From the NCBI RefSeq assembly GCF_009728735.1, contig NZ_CP024636.1:3262155-3326154 (forward strand): a DNA stretch of 64,000 nucleotides, in the 5' to 3' direction. Made by a program: the position numbers and the translations under genes. The notes under the pieces are model-generated. The model saw nothing but the letters and a program-made list of their open reading frames with translations. It did not search any database and was not told where the DNA came from. This document shows, one piece after another, positions 30,294-40,995 of this stretch (its first letter is position 1; each line of letters starts with the position of its first letter). The stretch comes from Pantoea phytobeneficialis (GTDB lineage: Bacteria; Pseudomonadota; Gammaproteobacteria; Enterobacterales; Enterobacteriaceae).

Positions 30294-31373
30294 ATGCGTA
30301 CCACGGAAGCCGCGCTGGTGGCGGAAAACAGCAACGATATCGATACCATGACGCGCTATCACCAGGTGCTGCGTCAGAGGATGTTGCTGATTGGCGTTCT
30401 GGTGCTGGCGATTCTGGCATCATTAATTCTCGATTTCACTCTTGGCCCGGCCGGTCTTTCACTAGATACCCTGTGGCAAACCCTGACGCACCCCGATAGC
30501 GTCGATGCGGGTACACGGGTGATTGTCTGGGATATCCGCCTGCCTTATGCGCTGATGGCGATTGTGGTCGGATTCTCGCTCGGGCTTGCCGGTGCGGAGA
30601 TGCAAACCATCCTTAATAACCCGCTGGCCAGCCCTTTCACCCTTGGTGTCTCTTCTGCGGCGGCTTTTGGTGCGGCGCTGGCGATTATTCTCGGCATTGG
30701 TATTCCCGGCGTACCGGACCAGTGGTTTATCTCGGCTAACGCCTTTATCTTCGCGCTGTTTGCCGCGCTGATGCTGGACGGCATTACACGTTGGACGCGA
30801 GTCTCTACCTCAGGCGTGGTGCTGTTTGGTATCGCGCTGGTGTTTACCTTTAATGCGCTGGTGTCGATGATGCAGTTTATCGCCAGCGAAGATACGCTTC
30901 AGGGATTGGTGTTCTGGACCATGGGTAGTCTGGCGCGCGCATCCTGGGAGAAACTCGGCGTGCTAACCGCTGCGTTTGCCATTCTGCTGCCTTTCTCGAT
31001 GCTCAGTAGCTGGAAGCTGACCGCGCTGCGTCTTGGTGAAGATCGTGCCATCAGTTTCGGTATTGACGTGCGCCGTCTGCGCCTCGCCACCCTGCTGCGT
31101 ATCAGCATCCTTTCCGCGTTGGCAGTGGCGTTTGTTGGGCCGATTGGCTTTATTGGCCTGGTGGCGCCGCATATCGCCCGTATGATGTTCGGTGAAGACC
31201 ATCGTTATTATCTGCCTGCCAGTGCGCTGATCGGTGCGCTGGTGCTGTCGCTGGCTTCTGTGGCATCGAAAAACCTGATCCCCGGCGTCATCATTCCGGT
31301 CGGTATCGTGACCTCTCTGGTTGGCGTGCCGTTCTTCCTGAGTATTATTTTGCGTCATCGGGGGAATGTGTGA
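30294..31373 (+). CDS. FecCD-family ferric-siderophore ABC transporter permease
   Basis: 359 residues from ATG 30294 (an earlier in-frame start at 30270 lacks a ribosome site). About nine to ten helices are seen, with the family blocks NPLASPFTLGVSSAAAFGAA, DEIxxL-equivalent GSLARASWEKLG and GFIGLVAPHIARMM. It would form a homodimeric channel for iron-chelator import. A Fur box precedes it and the ATPase gene overlaps its stop (TGATG). No binding protein or TonB receptor is adjacent, so it probably uses one encoded elsewhere. The substrate cannot be named from sequence. Confidence 0.88.
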   Translation: MRTTEAALVAENSNDIDTMTRYHQVLRQRMLLIGVLVLAILASLILDFTLGPAGLSLDTLWQTLTHPDSVDAGTRVIVWDIRLPYALMAIVVGFSLGLAGAEMQTILNNPLASPFTLGVSSAAAFGAALAIILGIGIPGVPDQWFISANAFIFALFAALMLDGITRWTRVSTSGVVLFGIALVFTFNALVSMMQFIASEDTLQGLVFWTMGSLARASWEKLGVLTAAFAILLPFSMLSSWKLTALRLGEDRAISFGIDVRRLRLATLLRISILSALAVAFVGPIGFIGLVAPHIARMMFGEDHRYYLPASALIGALVLSLASVASKNLIPGVIIPVGIVTSLVGVPFFLSIILRHRGNV

Positions 31374-32161
31374 TGGAGCAAGGATTACGTCTCAGCCACT
31401 TTTACGCGGGCTACCCCAAACGCAAAGTCATTGAAGACCTCAATGTGCCACAACTGCCTCGCGGTAAAATCACCGTGCTGCTGGGGCCAAATGGTTGTGG
31501 TAAGTCGACGCTGCTACGTGCGCTGGCGGGGTTAAGCAAGGGGGAGGGCGAGTTGTGGTTGAATGGTGAAGAGTTGATGACTCAGCCGTTTGCCCGTCGT
31601 GCCCAGCGTGTGGTTTATTTGCCACAGACCCTACCCGCCGGGGTGCATCTGCATGTGCTGGAATCGATCATTGTCGCGCAGCGCGCTTCTGGTGGTCTGC
31701 ACAGCGCAGCCAGCGAAGCAGAAATTATGCATCTGCTGGATCAGTTGGGCATTGCACATCTGGCCATGCGCTATCTGGACCAACTCTCGGGTGGGCAGAA
31801 ACAGTTAGTCGGTTTGGCACAATCCTTAATTCGTCGCCCGGAGTTGTTGCTGCTCGATGAGCCGCTCAGTGCGTTGGACCTTAACTATCAGTTCCACGTT
31901 ATGGATCTGGTACGCCGTGAAACGCAATTGCGCAATATCGTCACCGTGGTGGTGGTACATGATATCAACATTGCGCTGCGCCATGCCGATCATGCGTTGA
32001 TGTTGAAAAACGGGACGCTGCTGGCTGACGGCGAGCCGGTTCAGGTGATCACGCCGGAGACGCTGGCTCAGGTTTATGGGGTGCGCGGCCGCATTGAATG
32101 CTGCTCGCGTGGTATGCCGCAGGTGATGATTGATGGGCTGGTAGCCGAATCTATCATTTAA
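31373..32161 (+). CDS. FepC/FecE-type ATPase of the iron ABC transporter
   Basis: 262 residues from ATG 31373, overlapping the permease stop by one base. Walker A is GPNGCGKST (38-46), the Q loop is VYLPQTLP, the signature is LSGGQKQL, Walker B is LLLLDEPLSALD, and the switch histidine is VVVVHDIN. It powers the upstream permease at the inner membrane. Iron repression through the shared Fur box is expected. A palindromic repeat follows 7 bases after the stop. Confidence 0.9.
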   Translation: MEQGLRLSHFYAGYPKRKVIEDLNVPQLPRGKITVLLGPNGCGKSTLLRALAGLSKGEGELWLNGEELMTQPFARRAQRVVYLPQTLPAGVHLHVLESIIVAQRASGGLHSAASEAEIMHLLDQLGIAHLAMRYLDQLSGGQKQLVGLAQSLIRRPELLLLDEPLSALDLNYQFHVMDLVRRETQLRNIVTVVVVHDINIALRHADHALMLKNGTLLADGEPVQVITPETLAQVYGVRGRIECCSRGMPQVMIDGLVAESII

Positions 32162-32167
32162 GGCGTT

Positions 32168-32242
32168 CGTAGCGGCGCGATTTATCGCGCGTTTTTTTCG
32201 AGCTGCGTGCTCAAGACTCGCGCGATAAATCGCGCCGCTACG
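32168..32242. repeat. Palindromic intergenic element, copy 3 (perfect)
   Basis: Perfect 23-bp arms (CGTAGCGGCGCGATTT... and its complement) lie at 32168-32190 and 32220-32242, separated by a 29-base loop that begins with a T run. It sits between the convergent iron ATPase and yeiG genes, where it may act as terminator for both. Confidence 0.92.
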
Positions 32243-32255
32243 TAGGTTTTGTCAG

Positions 32256-33098
32256 TTACACCAGTAAATGCTTCGCGTGAAAACGCAGATGGTCTTCAAC
32301 AAAGCTGGCGATAAAGAAGTAGCTGTGGTCGTAGCCCGGCTGAATACGTAACTCCAGCGGGAAACCCTGTTCACGCGCCACCTCTTCCAGACGTTCCGGA
32401 CGCAGTTGATCCGCCAGGAACTGATCGTTGTCACCCTGATCGATCAGGATTGGCAGGCGATTTTCCACCTCACTCATCAACAGGCAGCTATCGTACTCAC
32501 GCCAGGCGGCACGATCCTCGCCCAGATAGGCGCTGAACGCCTTCTGTCCCCACGGCACTTCCGTCGGATTTACGATGGGTGCAAAAGCGGACACCGAAGA
32601 GAAACGTCCGCCCAGGCGCAGCGCCAGCAGCAATGCGCCGTGGCCGCCCATCGAATGCCCCATAATCGACTGTCGTTCGCTCAACTTGAAGTTATCGGCG
32701 ACCAGTGCCGGTAACTCCTTGCTGAGATAATCGAACATGCGGTAATGCGCGGCCCACGGTTGCTGGGTGGCGTTGAGGTAGAACCCCGCGCCCTGGCCCA
32801 GATCGTAAGCACTGTCATTCGCCACATCGTCACCGCGTGGGCTGGTATCCGGCATAATCAGCACCAGACCCAGCTGCGCCGCCACGCGCTGCGCGCCCGC
32901 TTTGGTGGTGAAGTTCTCGTCGGTACAGGTCAGTCCGGCGAGGAACCACACCACCGGCGGCGGTGTGTCGTCTTGCGGCGGCGGCAAAAAAATGCTGAAG
33001 ATCATCGGGCAGTTCAGCACCGCTGAATGATGCCGCCAGCGCTGTTGCCAGCCACCAAACATGCGATGTTCTTCCAGCAATTCCAGAGTGGATGCCAT
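32256..33098 (-). CDS. yeiG: S-formylglutathione hydrolase YeiG
   Basis: 280 residues, an esterase D-type alpha/beta hydrolase that releases formate and glutathione from S-formylglutathione. The nucleophile Ser149 sits in [10 protein letters not shown], the acid in DQGDNDQFL and the histidine in GYDHSYFF. The cysteine of LTCTDENF, typical of the family, is present. It lies 12 bases downstream of frmA, so both steps of formaldehyde oxidation are encoded together here, whereas E. coli yeiG stands apart from the frm operon. Confidence 0.94.
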   Translation of the reverse strand: MASTLELLEEHRMFGGWQQRWRHHSAVLNCPMIFSIFLPPPQDDTPPPVVWFLAGLTCTDENFTTKAGAQRVAAQLGLVLIMPDTSPRGDDVANDSAYDLGQGAGFYLNATQQPWAAHYRMFDYLSKELPALVADNFKLSERQSIMGHSMGGHGALLLALRLGGRFSSVSAFAPIVNPTEVPWGQKAFSAYLGEDRAAWREYDSCLLMSEVENRLPILIDQGDNDQFLADQLRPERLEEVAREQGFPLELRIQPGYDHSYFFIASFVEDHLRFHAKHLLV

Positions 33099-33110
33099 AA
33101 CGCCTCCTGC

Positions 33111-34289
<1,179 letters not shown>

Positions 34290-34295
34290 TTAAAA

Positions 34296-35207
34296 TTACT
34301 CAGCAGCATGCAAAGGATGCATTAACTCATCATTGAGCGGCCGGTCGTCAAATTGTTCAATAATCAAATACTTCAACGCTTCCACGTTGGGAGTGAAGGC
34401 ATCACGCCGCCACATCAGCCAGGTGGCGGTGTCGCGATACTCCGGTGGCAACGCGTGTTCCTGTACCCGAACTTTACCCGGCATCTGGTTCAGCACCGAG
34501 GCCGGGATCATCGCGACGCCGGCCCCTCCCGCCACACAGGCCATCATGGCGTGGTAGGACTGGATTTCCATCACGCTGTCCGGTGCGGTTTGGCTGTCGC
34601 GATACCAGGACTCAAGTTTGACGCGATACGAGCAGCTGTTACGGAAGGCAAACAGCGTGTCGCCCTGGGTATCCCGTGCGTTTTTAATCGGTTTATGTTC
34701 AAGGCTGGTGATCAGCACCATCTCTTCCCGAAAAGCGATACAACCGTTTAAGTCGTCGTGGGTGACCGGGCCATCCACCAGCGCTGCCGCCAGTGTACCT
34801 TCGCGCACTTTATCGATGATCTCCCCGGAGGTGCCGGTGATCAGCGAGAGCGCCACCGCAGGAAAACGCTGATGATAAGCCGCCAACAGGCCTGGCAGAC
34901 GGGTTGCCGCAGTGCTTTCCATCGAGCCAAGGGCAAAATTGCCGCCGGGTTCGCCCGCGCGTGTCATACTCAGCGCCTCATCGCTCAACGCCAGAATACG
35001 CTGGGCGTAATTCAGAAAGTTATGGCCCATCGGCGACAAACGGATACGTTGTTTCTCGCGGATAAACAGATCCACTCCTAACTCTTCCTCCAGCTGACGC
35101 AGGCGGGTAGTGAGGTTGGAGGGGACACGGTGCAGTTGTTCCGCCGCGCGAACCAGCGAGCCGGTTTCGGCTACAGAACAGAACATACGTAACTGGACTA
35201 AATCCAT
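34296..35207 (-). CDS. LysR-family regulator, PtrR/YneJ-like
   Basis: 303 residues. The HTH occupies 2-60 (LRMFCSVAETGSLVRAAEQL, RVPSNLTTRLRQLEEELG), followed by a LysR substrate domain (GSMESTAATRLPGLLAAY). It resembles E. coli PtrR (YneJ) from memory. It has a good GAGAAGAGA ribosome site. It is divergent from an MFS gene, the likely target, and lies 60 bases upstream of frmA on the same strand, so it could also influence frmA-yeiG. Its effector is unknown. Confidence 0.85.
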   Translation of the reverse strand: MDLVQLRMFCSVAETGSLVRAAEQLHRVPSNLTTRLRQLEEELGVDLFIREKQRIRLSPMGHNFLNYAQRILALSDEALSMTRAGEPGGNFALGSMESTAATRLPGLLAAYHQRFPAVALSLITGTSGEIIDKVREGTLAAALVDGPVTHDDLNGCIAFREEMVLITSLEHKPIKNARDTQGDTLFAFRNSCSYRVKLESWYRDSQTAPDSVMEIQSYHAMMACVAGGAGVAMIPASVLNQMPGKVRVQEHALPPEYRDTATWLMWRRDAFTPNVEALKYLIIEQFDDRPLNDELMHPLHAAE

Positions 35208-35309
35208 ATTCTCTTCTCGTAAACAACTTAGTTAGTATTATTCACTTTTCGTGAGTTTAAACATCGCGCATGCTTGAGGCAAGTGATAAAACAAGATCAG
35301 GGGTTGGTT

Positions 35310-36440
35310 ATGCCGTTTCGCGTCGCGCTCAGCGCATTCTTAAGTTTAGTGGTTGCTATGGGGATTGGGCGATTTGCTTTCACGCCGCAGGTGCCGTTGA
35401 TGATTCAGGACCATCAGCTGACCTTAACCAGCGCCAGCCTGGTGGCGGCGCTCAACTACCTCGGTTATCTGTGCGGTTCTTTTGATGCCATGCGCGCACG
35501 CAAACGCGTTGAGTGGCGTTTACAGATGGGGGTCTGGGGCGCGGTGGTGCTGACGTTGATCTCCGCCTGCGTCAGTGGCCCGTGGATGCATGGGCTGATC
35601 CGTTTCCTGATCGGTTGTGCCAGTGGTTGGGCGATGGTGCTGGTGGCGGCGTGGAGTAATGAGCAGCTGCTGCACCACGGTCGTCCGGGCCTGTCGGCGG
35701 CGGTGTTTGCCGGGCCGGGTACCGGCATCTTCCTCAGCGGCATGCTGGCGGTACTGCTGCACGCCATCGGTGCCAGCGCGGCGCTGGCATGGGGCGCTTA
35801 TGGCCTGTTGGCGTTGGTATTGATTGCCGCCATCGCACGATTTCTGCCGCGCAAGGGCCAGCTCCATCGTCCCGATCAGGCACCTGCACCGTTGGTGCTG
35901 AATGGCAACCTGAAGCGACTGGTGCTGAGCTACAGCCTGGCCGGATTCGGTTATATTCTGCCCGCCACCTTTCTGTCGCAAATGGCTGCTGCGCGTTTCC
36001 CGCACAGCGCGTTTGCGCAGTTTGTCTGGCCGGTATTCGGCGGTGCGGCGGTGTTGGGGATTGTGCTGGGCATCCTGACCCGACATTGGGGCACCAGCCA
36101 TTTTCGCCTTGCGCTGGTGTTATGGGCGCAGGCGTTGGGGGTGATTGCGGCCAGTGTTATGCCGGGGCTGAATGGCCTGATGATCGGGGCTGCGTTAATT
36201 GGTGGCGGCTTCCTGTGCGTGGTGCAGCTGGCGTTGCAGTATGGCCGCGAACTGGCTCCGCAGCATACACGTTATCTGGCCGGGCTGCTGACCACCGGTT
36301 ATGCCGTCGGGCAATTGGGTGGGCCATTATTGTCGTGGATCTCCTCGCTGCTGTGGCATCAGCTGGAGCCGGCGTTGTGGGTAGCCGGAGCCGGTTTGTT
36401 GCTGGCCGGAGCTCTGGTGTTGCGTCGCGCGGCACCATGA
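35310..36440 (+). CDS. YbfB/YjiJ-family MFS transporter
   Basis: 376 residues with twelve hydrophobic segments. The start region [18 protein letters not shown] is the hallmark of the YbfB/YjiJ (UPF0226-like) MFS family. ATG 35310 is preceded by AGGGG; a TTG upstream at 35274 has no proper ribosome site. The substrate is unknown. The gene is divergent from a LysR regulator, forming a typical regulator-exporter pair, and this pair interrupts the yeiG-folE neighbourhood of E. coli. Confidence 0.85.
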   Translation: MPFRVALSAFLSLVVAMGIGRFAFTPQVPLMIQDHQLTLTSASLVAALNYLGYLCGSFDAMRARKRVEWRLQMGVWGAVVLTLISACVSGPWMHGLIRFLIGCASGWAMVLVAAWSNEQLLHHGRPGLSAAVFAGPGTGIFLSGMLAVLLHAIGASAALAWGAYGLLALVLIAAIARFLPRKGQLHRPDQAPAPLVLNGNLKRLVLSYSLAGFGYILPATFLSQMAAARFPHSAFAQFVWPVFGGAAVLGIVLGILTRHWGTSHFRLALVLWAQALGVIAASVMPGLNGLMIGAALIGGGFLCVVQLALQYGRELAPQHTRYLAGLLTTGYAVGQLGGPLLSWISSLLWHQLEPALWVAGAGLLLAGALVLRRAAP

Positions 36441-36516
36441 AAAGCTTTCATCTCCAATCAGATTGATTGCTGGATTAAGGGCGCGGAGTGTTTCACAATA
36501 CGCGCTCAGAATTTCC

Positions 36517-36538
36517 CCCGCAGGCAAAAATCTGCGGG
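36517..36538 (+). promoter_or_regulatory. Leader hairpin just upstream of folE
   Basis: CCCGCAG-GCAAAAAT-CTGCGGG forms a 7-bp stem ending 26 bases before the folE ATG. An alternative pairing of GCAGG with CCTGC would approach the ribosome site. It may be a control element or a weak stop for the upstream MFS transcript. Confidence 0.4.
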
Positions 36539-36564
36539 CGCATCACCTGCCGGAGAAGAGTACG

Positions 36565-37230
36565 ATGAGCACCTTAAGTCAGGAAGCCGCCCTGGTTCAT
36601 GAAGCGCTGCTGGCGCGTGGCCTGGAAACGCCGTTACGCGCCCCGGTGCGCGAGATGGACGACGAAACCCGTAAGCGTCAGATCGCCGGTCATATGACCG
36701 AAATTATGCAGCTGCTGAATCTCGACCTGGAAGATGACAGCCTGATGGAAACACCGCATCGCATCGCCAAGATGTATGTTGATGAAATTTTCTCAGGTCT
36801 TGACTACGCCAACTTCCCGAAAATCACCGTTATCGAAAACAAGATGAAAGTGGATGAGATGGTGACGGTACGTGATATCACGCTGACCAGCACCTGCGAA
36901 CATCACTTTGTGATTATCGATGGGAAAGCCACGGTCGCTTATATCCCGAAAGACAAGGTCATTGGCCTGTCGAAAATCAACCGCATCGTGCAGTTCTTTG
37001 CCCAGCGCCCCCAGGTGCAGGAGCGTCTGACCCAGCAGGTGCTGGTGGCGCTGCAAACGTTGCTGGGCACCAACAATGTGGCGGTGTCGATCGATGCGGT
37101 GCATTACTGCGTGAAAGCGCGCGGCGTCAAGGATGCCACCAGTGCGACCACCACCACCTCGTTAGGTGGTTTGTTCAAATCCAGCCAGAATACCCGTCAG
37201 GAGTTTCTGCGCGCAGTGCGTCACAACTAA
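36565..37230 (+). CDS. folE: GTP cyclohydrolase I
   Basis: 221 residues from ATG 36565, which matches the E. coli N-terminus ([19 protein letters not shown]). Zinc and catalytic residues are in TSTCEHHFV (Cys111, His113, His114) and HYCVKARG. The block [18 protein letters not shown] is conserved. It makes dihydroneopterin triphosphate, the first step of folate synthesis, as a decamer. A terminator follows; yeiB is next, as in E. coli. Confidence 0.97.
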   Translation: MSTLSQEAALVHEALLARGLETPLRAPVREMDDETRKRQIAGHMTEIMQLLNLDLEDDSLMETPHRIAKMYVDEIFSGLDYANFPKITVIENKMKVDEMVTVRDITLTSTCEHHFVIIDGKATVAYIPKDKVIGLSKINRIVQFFAQRPQVQERLTQQVLVALQTLLGTNNVAVSIDAVHYCVKARGVKDATSATTTTSLGGLFKSSQNTRQEFLRAVRHN

Positions 37231-37237
37231 TTAATTT

Positions 37238-37260
37238 GGGCGGCGTTTGCCGCCCGTTTT
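37238..37260 (+). terminator. Terminator of folE
   Basis: GGGCGGC-GTTT-GCCGCCC is followed by GTTTT, 8 bases after the stop. The T tract is short, so partial read-through into yeiB is possible. Confidence 0.75.
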
Positions 37261-37282
37261 CATTTTTCTCTCAGGACACCCG

Positions 37283-38437
37283 ATGCAACGCTATCTCGCG
37301 CTGGATTTCATTCGTGGTTGCGCCATCCTCGGCATTTTACTGCTCAACATTGTCGGCTTTGGTTTACCTTCGGCGGCCTACCTCAACCCGGCCTGGCAGG
37401 GTGACATATCGTTGTCCGATGCCTGGACCTGGGCGATCATGGATGGCCTGGCCCAACTCAAATTCCTCACAATGTTTGCGTTATTGTTCGGGGCCGGTCT
37501 GCATATGCAGATCCCGCGCGGCAGCCGCTGGATAACATCGCGCTTATCGCTGCTGGTGCTGCTTGGTTTTATCCACGCGGTGTTTTTTTGGGAAGGGGAT
37601 ATCCTGCTGGATTATGGCCTGGTTGGGCTGATTATCTGGCGCATGCTGCGTGAAGTGCCCTCCGATCGAGCCTTGCTGCAAACTGGCGTGCTGCTGTATC
37701 TGGTGGGGTGTGGGGTGCTGGTGGTGTTTGGGGCGATTTCCACGCCGCAGCCCAGCCGTTCCTGGTTGCCGGGAGCGGCCGATCTGCAATATGAACGTTA
37801 CTGGAAGCTGCTGGGCGGTTGGGAGACGGTGCAAAACCGGCTCGATCACCTTGCATCCAGCCTGATGGCGCTGGCATCACAATACGGCTGGCAACTGGCG
37901 GGATTGATGCTGATCGGTGCGGCACTGATGCGCAGCGGCTGGCTGAGCGGCCAGTTCAGCGTGCAGCATTATCGACGTGCGGCAGTGATGTTGCTGGGTG
38001 TGGGTTGGTTGATTGCCATCCCCGGCATCGTCGCCCAGTGGCACCTTGGTTGGGAATTCCTCTGGAGTGGCTTTTACTTACAGGTGCCGCGCGATGTGGC
38101 CAGCCCGTTTATCAGCCTCGGCTATGCCGCGCTTTGTCTGGGATTCTGGCCGCAAATCGCCCGCACGCGCATCAGCTTTGCCATTCAATGTGTCGGACGC
38201 ATGGCGCTCAGTAACTACCTGCTTCAGACCTTAATCTGCACCACGCTGTTCTACCGTTTTGGCCTGTTTATGAAGTTTGACCGGCTGCACCTGCTGGCTT
38301 TCGTTCCGGCTATCTGGCTGGTTAATATCCTGTTTTCCGTATTGTGGTTGCGCGCGTTCCGCCAGGGGCCGATGGAGTGGCTATGGCGCAAACTGACCGC
38401 CCTTGCTGCCGGTAAATCAAGTAACGCGATCCCGTAA
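37283..38437 (+). CDS. yeiB: YeiB, DUF418 inner-membrane protein
   Basis: 384 residues, essentially the E. coli length, from ATG 37283. It has about ten hydrophobic segments, starting LDFIRGCAILGILLLNIVGF (the family signature) and including a C-terminal DUF418 domain with GRMALSNYLLQT. DUF418 proteins are related to membrane acyltransferases, but no activity is proven. It lies between folE and galS, its conserved position. Confidence 0.92.
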   Translation: MQRYLALDFIRGCAILGILLLNIVGFGLPSAAYLNPAWQGDISLSDAWTWAIMDGLAQLKFLTMFALLFGAGLHMQIPRGSRWITSRLSLLVLLGFIHAVFFWEGDILLDYGLVGLIIWRMLREVPSDRALLQTGVLLYLVGCGVLVVFGAISTPQPSRSWLPGAADLQYERYWKLLGGWETVQNRLDHLASSLMALASQYGWQLAGLMLIGAALMRSGWLSGQFSVQHYRRAAVMLLGVGWLIAIPGIVAQWHLGWEFLWSGFYLQVPRDVASPFISLGYAALCLGFWPQIARTRISFAIQCVGRMALSNYLLQTLICTTLFYRFGLFMKFDRLHLLAFVPAIWLVNILFSVLWLRAFRQGPMEWLWRKLTALAAGKSSNAIP

Positions 38438-38473
38438 AGATAATGACGGCCATCACAAAGGTTGCAGAATTGT

Positions 38474-38489
38474 ATGTAACCGTTTTCAT
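38474..38489. promoter_or_regulatory. GalR/GalS operator upstream of galS
   Basis: ATGTAACCGTTTTCAT fits the gal operator pattern GTGKAANCGNTTWCAC at its central positions. It is directly followed by a CRP site. Confidence 0.75.
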
Positions 38490-38492
38490 CCG

Positions 38493-38508
38493 TGTGACGT
38501 AATTCACG
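38493..38508. promoter_or_regulatory. CRP site upstream of galS
   Basis: TGTGA-CGTAAT-TCACG is a near-consensus CRP half-site pair with correct 6-base spacing, about 77 bases before the galS ATG. Confidence 0.82.
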
Positions 38509-38584
38509 CTGTGCCCACAAATGCCCTGACAGAATAGCGCCGTTACGCGCGCCAGGCGCATTTTCTCCTCTGTGGAACAGCTGC

Positions 38585-39625
38585 ATGATAACGATTCGTG
38601 ATGTCGCCCGTCAGGCCGGTGTGTCGGTAGCCACCGTCTCGCGAGTGCTCAATAACAGCAGTGCCGTTACGCCAGATACCCGCGACGCCGTGCTACAGGC
38701 GGTGGAAACCTTGGGATATCGCCCCAACGCCAATGCTCAGGCGCTGGCAACCCAGGTCAGCGATACCATTGGTGTCGTGGTGATGGACGTGTCTGACCCC
38801 TTTTTTGGTGCGTTGGTGAAATCGGTTGATACCGTCGCTCAGCGTATGCATAAACATGTGCTGATCAGCAATTCCTGGCATCAGGAAGAGAAAGAACGCC
38901 ACGCGATTGAGGTGTTGATCCGCCAGCGTTGCAACGCGCTGGTGGTACACGCGAAAACGCTTTCAGACGCCGAGCTGGCGCAATTCCTCGAACAGGTTCC
39001 GGGTATGGTACTGATTAATCGTACTATTCCAGGCTATGAGGACCGTTGCGTCTGTCTGGATAATGTCACCGGTGCGCTGGTTGCCACGCGCATGTTGTTA
39101 CAGCAGGGCCATCAACGCATTGGTTTCCTCAGCTCCAGCCATCCGATTGAGGACGTCGCGCAGCGCCGTGAAGGGTGGTTGCAGGCGCTGGCAGAGCAGG
39201 GAATACGCCCGCCAGAGAGTTGGATCGCCCAGGCTGAACCCGATATGCAAGGCGGTGAAGCGGCGATGGTGGAGTTACTGGGACGTAACCAACATTTAAC
39301 CGCCGTCTTTTCCTATAACGACGGCATGGCCGCAGGCGCGCTCACCGCGCTGAAGGATAACGGCATTCAGGTGCCACAACATTTCTCCGTCATCGGTTTC
39401 GATGACATTCCTATCTCGCGTTATACCGATCCGCAACTGACGACGGTGCGCTATCCCATTGTTTCAATGGCAAAACTGGCTACCGAACTGGCGCTGAAAG
39501 GGGCGGCTGGCGAACTTGATCACAATGCCACGCATTGCTTTATGCCAACGCTGGTGCGTCGCCACTCCGTGGCCCAGCGGCAAAATGTGGAGTCCGTCAC
39601 TAATTCAGGCGATGGGGCAGTGTAA
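38585..39625 (+). CDS. galS: Galactose isorepressor GalS
   Basis: 346 residues, LacI/GalR family. The HTH covers residues 2-22 ([20 protein letters not shown]), followed by the hinge ([13 protein letters not shown]) and a sugar-binding domain with [14 protein letters not shown] and [12 protein letters not shown]. The position directly upstream of mglBAC identifies it as GalS rather than GalR. It represses mgl, and its own promoter carries the same operator-CRP pair, implying autoregulation. Confidence 0.95.
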   Translation: MITIRDVARQAGVSVATVSRVLNNSSAVTPDTRDAVLQAVETLGYRPNANAQALATQVSDTIGVVVMDVSDPFFGALVKSVDTVAQRMHKHVLISNSWHQEEKERHAIEVLIRQRCNALVVHAKTLSDAELAQFLEQVPGMVLINRTIPGYEDRCVCLDNVTGALVATRMLLQQGHQRIGFLSSSHPIEDVAQRREGWLQALAEQGIRPPESWIAQAEPDMQGGEAAMVELLGRNQHLTAVFSYNDGMAAGALTALKDNGIQVPQHFSVIGFDDIPISRYTDPQLTTVRYPIVSMAKLATELALKGAAGELDHNATHCFMPTLVRRHSVAQRQNVESVTNSGDGAV

Positions 39626-39635
39626 CCGTTTTCAA
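39620..39635. promoter_or_regulatory. GalR/GalS operator upstream of mglBAC
   Basis: GTGTAACCGTTTTCAA matches the gal operator consensus and overlaps the galS stop codon. The core TGTAACCGTTTTCA is identical to that upstream of galS. Confidence 0.85.
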
Positions 39636-39636
39636 T

Positions 39637-39680
39637 CTGTGATTGTATTCACAGTTAATTAACATGGCGCTCACTATGAT
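39637..39680 (+). promoter_or_regulatory. CRP-dependent mglB promoter
   Basis: The CRP site CTGTGATTGTATTCACAG (39637-39654) is nearly perfect. A TATGAT -10 at 39675-39680 predicts a start near 39687, placing CRP at about -41.5, the class II arrangement. A 5' leader of roughly 240 bases follows with a small GC hairpin (ACCGGGTT..CCCCGGT) and no ORF. Confidence 0.82.
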
Positions 39681-39929
39681 GGCAGCGTCTTACCGGACTG
39701 AAACATTATGTAACGCCGGGTTTTCCTTCCCCGGTATGGTTTCAGCAGCCGATTGAAATGGTTCACAACATTCTTCAGGAAGCGGTTACGCACAGGGAAG
39801 TCAGGAAAACGATGGGGTTCGGCTTAAGCGTTATGCAACCACCCATCAGAGAGTTTCAACCGACTGCGTTGTCTGCCGCAGAGCAGCACGGCGCGATGAA
39901 ATACCCTGCATAAAAAAACCGGAGATACC

Positions 39930-40925
39930 ATGAATAAGAAGGTTTTCACGCTCACAGCACTGGTTGCCAGCATGATGTTTGGTGCAACTGCTCACGCCGC
40001 CGATACCCGTATTGGCGTGACCATTTACAAATATGACGACAACTTTATGTCCATGGTGCGTAAGGACATTGAGAGTGAAGCGAAGAAAGTGGGCGGCGTG
40101 CAGCTGCTGATGAATGACTCGCAGAATGACCAGTCAAAACAGAACGACCAGATTGACGTGCTGATGGCCAAAGGCGTGAAAGCTTTGGCGATCAACCTGG
40201 TAGACCCGGCGGCAGCGGCGGTGGTGATTGATAAAGCCAAAGCGAATGATGTGCCGGTGGTGTTCTTCAACAAAGAACCGAACGCGAAAGTGCTGGCCAG
40301 CTATGACAAAGCCTACTACGTGGGTACTGACTCCAAAGAGTCTGGCGTTATCCAGGGCAAACTGATTGAGAAACACTGGAAAGCGACTCCGGCGTGGGAT
40401 CTGAACAAAGATGGCGAAATCCAGTTTGTGCTGCTGAAAGGCGAACCGGGCCACCCGGATGCGGAAGCCCGTACCAAATACGTTATTGATACCCTGAACA
40501 AAGACGGTATCAAAACCCAGCAGTTAGCGATGGATACCGCGATGTGGGACACCGCACAGGCGAAAGATAAGATGGACGCCTGGTTGTCTGGCCCTAACTC
40601 TAAGAAAATCGAAGTGGTAATCGCCAACAACGATGCGATGGCAATGGGTGCGGTTGAAGCACTGAAAGCACACAACATGACCTCTATCCCGGTGTTCGGT
40701 GTTGACGCCCTGCCGGAAGCCCTGGCGCTGATCAAATCTGGCGCGCTGGCTGGTACGGTGCTGAACGATGCGGAAAACCAGGCCAAAGCTACGCTGGATA
40801 TGGCGAAAAACCTGGCTGACGGCAAGCCAGCGACTGAAGGTACCAACTTCAAGATGGTTGATAAGATCGTCCGTGTTCCTTATGTACCGGTAGATAAAGA
40901 AAATCTGTCCCAGTTTGTGAAGTAA
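39930..40925 (+). CDS. mglB: D-galactose/methyl-galactoside periplasmic binding protein MglB
   Basis: 331 residues. The signal peptide ends in GATAHA (cleavage after residue 23). The mature protein starts [17 protein letters not shown], and an EF-hand-like calcium loop DLNKDGEIQ lies near 157. It is the high-affinity galactose/glucose receptor for MglAC and, with Trg, a chemoreceptor ligand protein. Codon use in this gene is strongly biased toward preferred codons, fitting high expression. A GC hairpin separates it from mglA and probably lowers downstream expression. Confidence 0.97.
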   Translation: MNKKVFTLTALVASMMFGATAHAADTRIGVTIYKYDDNFMSMVRKDIESEAKKVGGVQLLMNDSQNDQSKQNDQIDVLMAKGVKALAINLVDPAAAAVVIDKAKANDVPVVFFNKEPNAKVLASYDKAYYVGTDSKESGVIQGKLIEKHWKATPAWDLNKDGEIQFVLLKGEPGHPDAEARTKYVIDTLNKDGIKTQQLAMDTAMWDTAQAKDKMDAWLSGPNSKKIEVVIANNDAMAMGAVEALKAHNMTSIPVFGVDALPEALALIKSGALAGTVLNDAENQAKATLDMAKNLADGKPATEGTNFKMVDKIVRVPYVPVDKENLSQFVK

Positions 40926-40934
40926 TCCGTCCTG

Positions 40935-40959
40935 GGCGCGGCGTTTCGCCGCGCCTTAT
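40935..40959 (+). terminator. Intercistronic hairpin between mglB and mglA
   Basis: GGCGCGGCG-TTT-CGCCGCGCC is a perfect 9-bp stem followed by TTATT only. It looks like a partial terminator or mRNA-stabilising stem that gives more MglB than MglAC. Confidence 0.75.
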
Positions 40960-40995
40960 TGCATCTGACCAACGCTTTTTTTAGCCAGGTAAATT

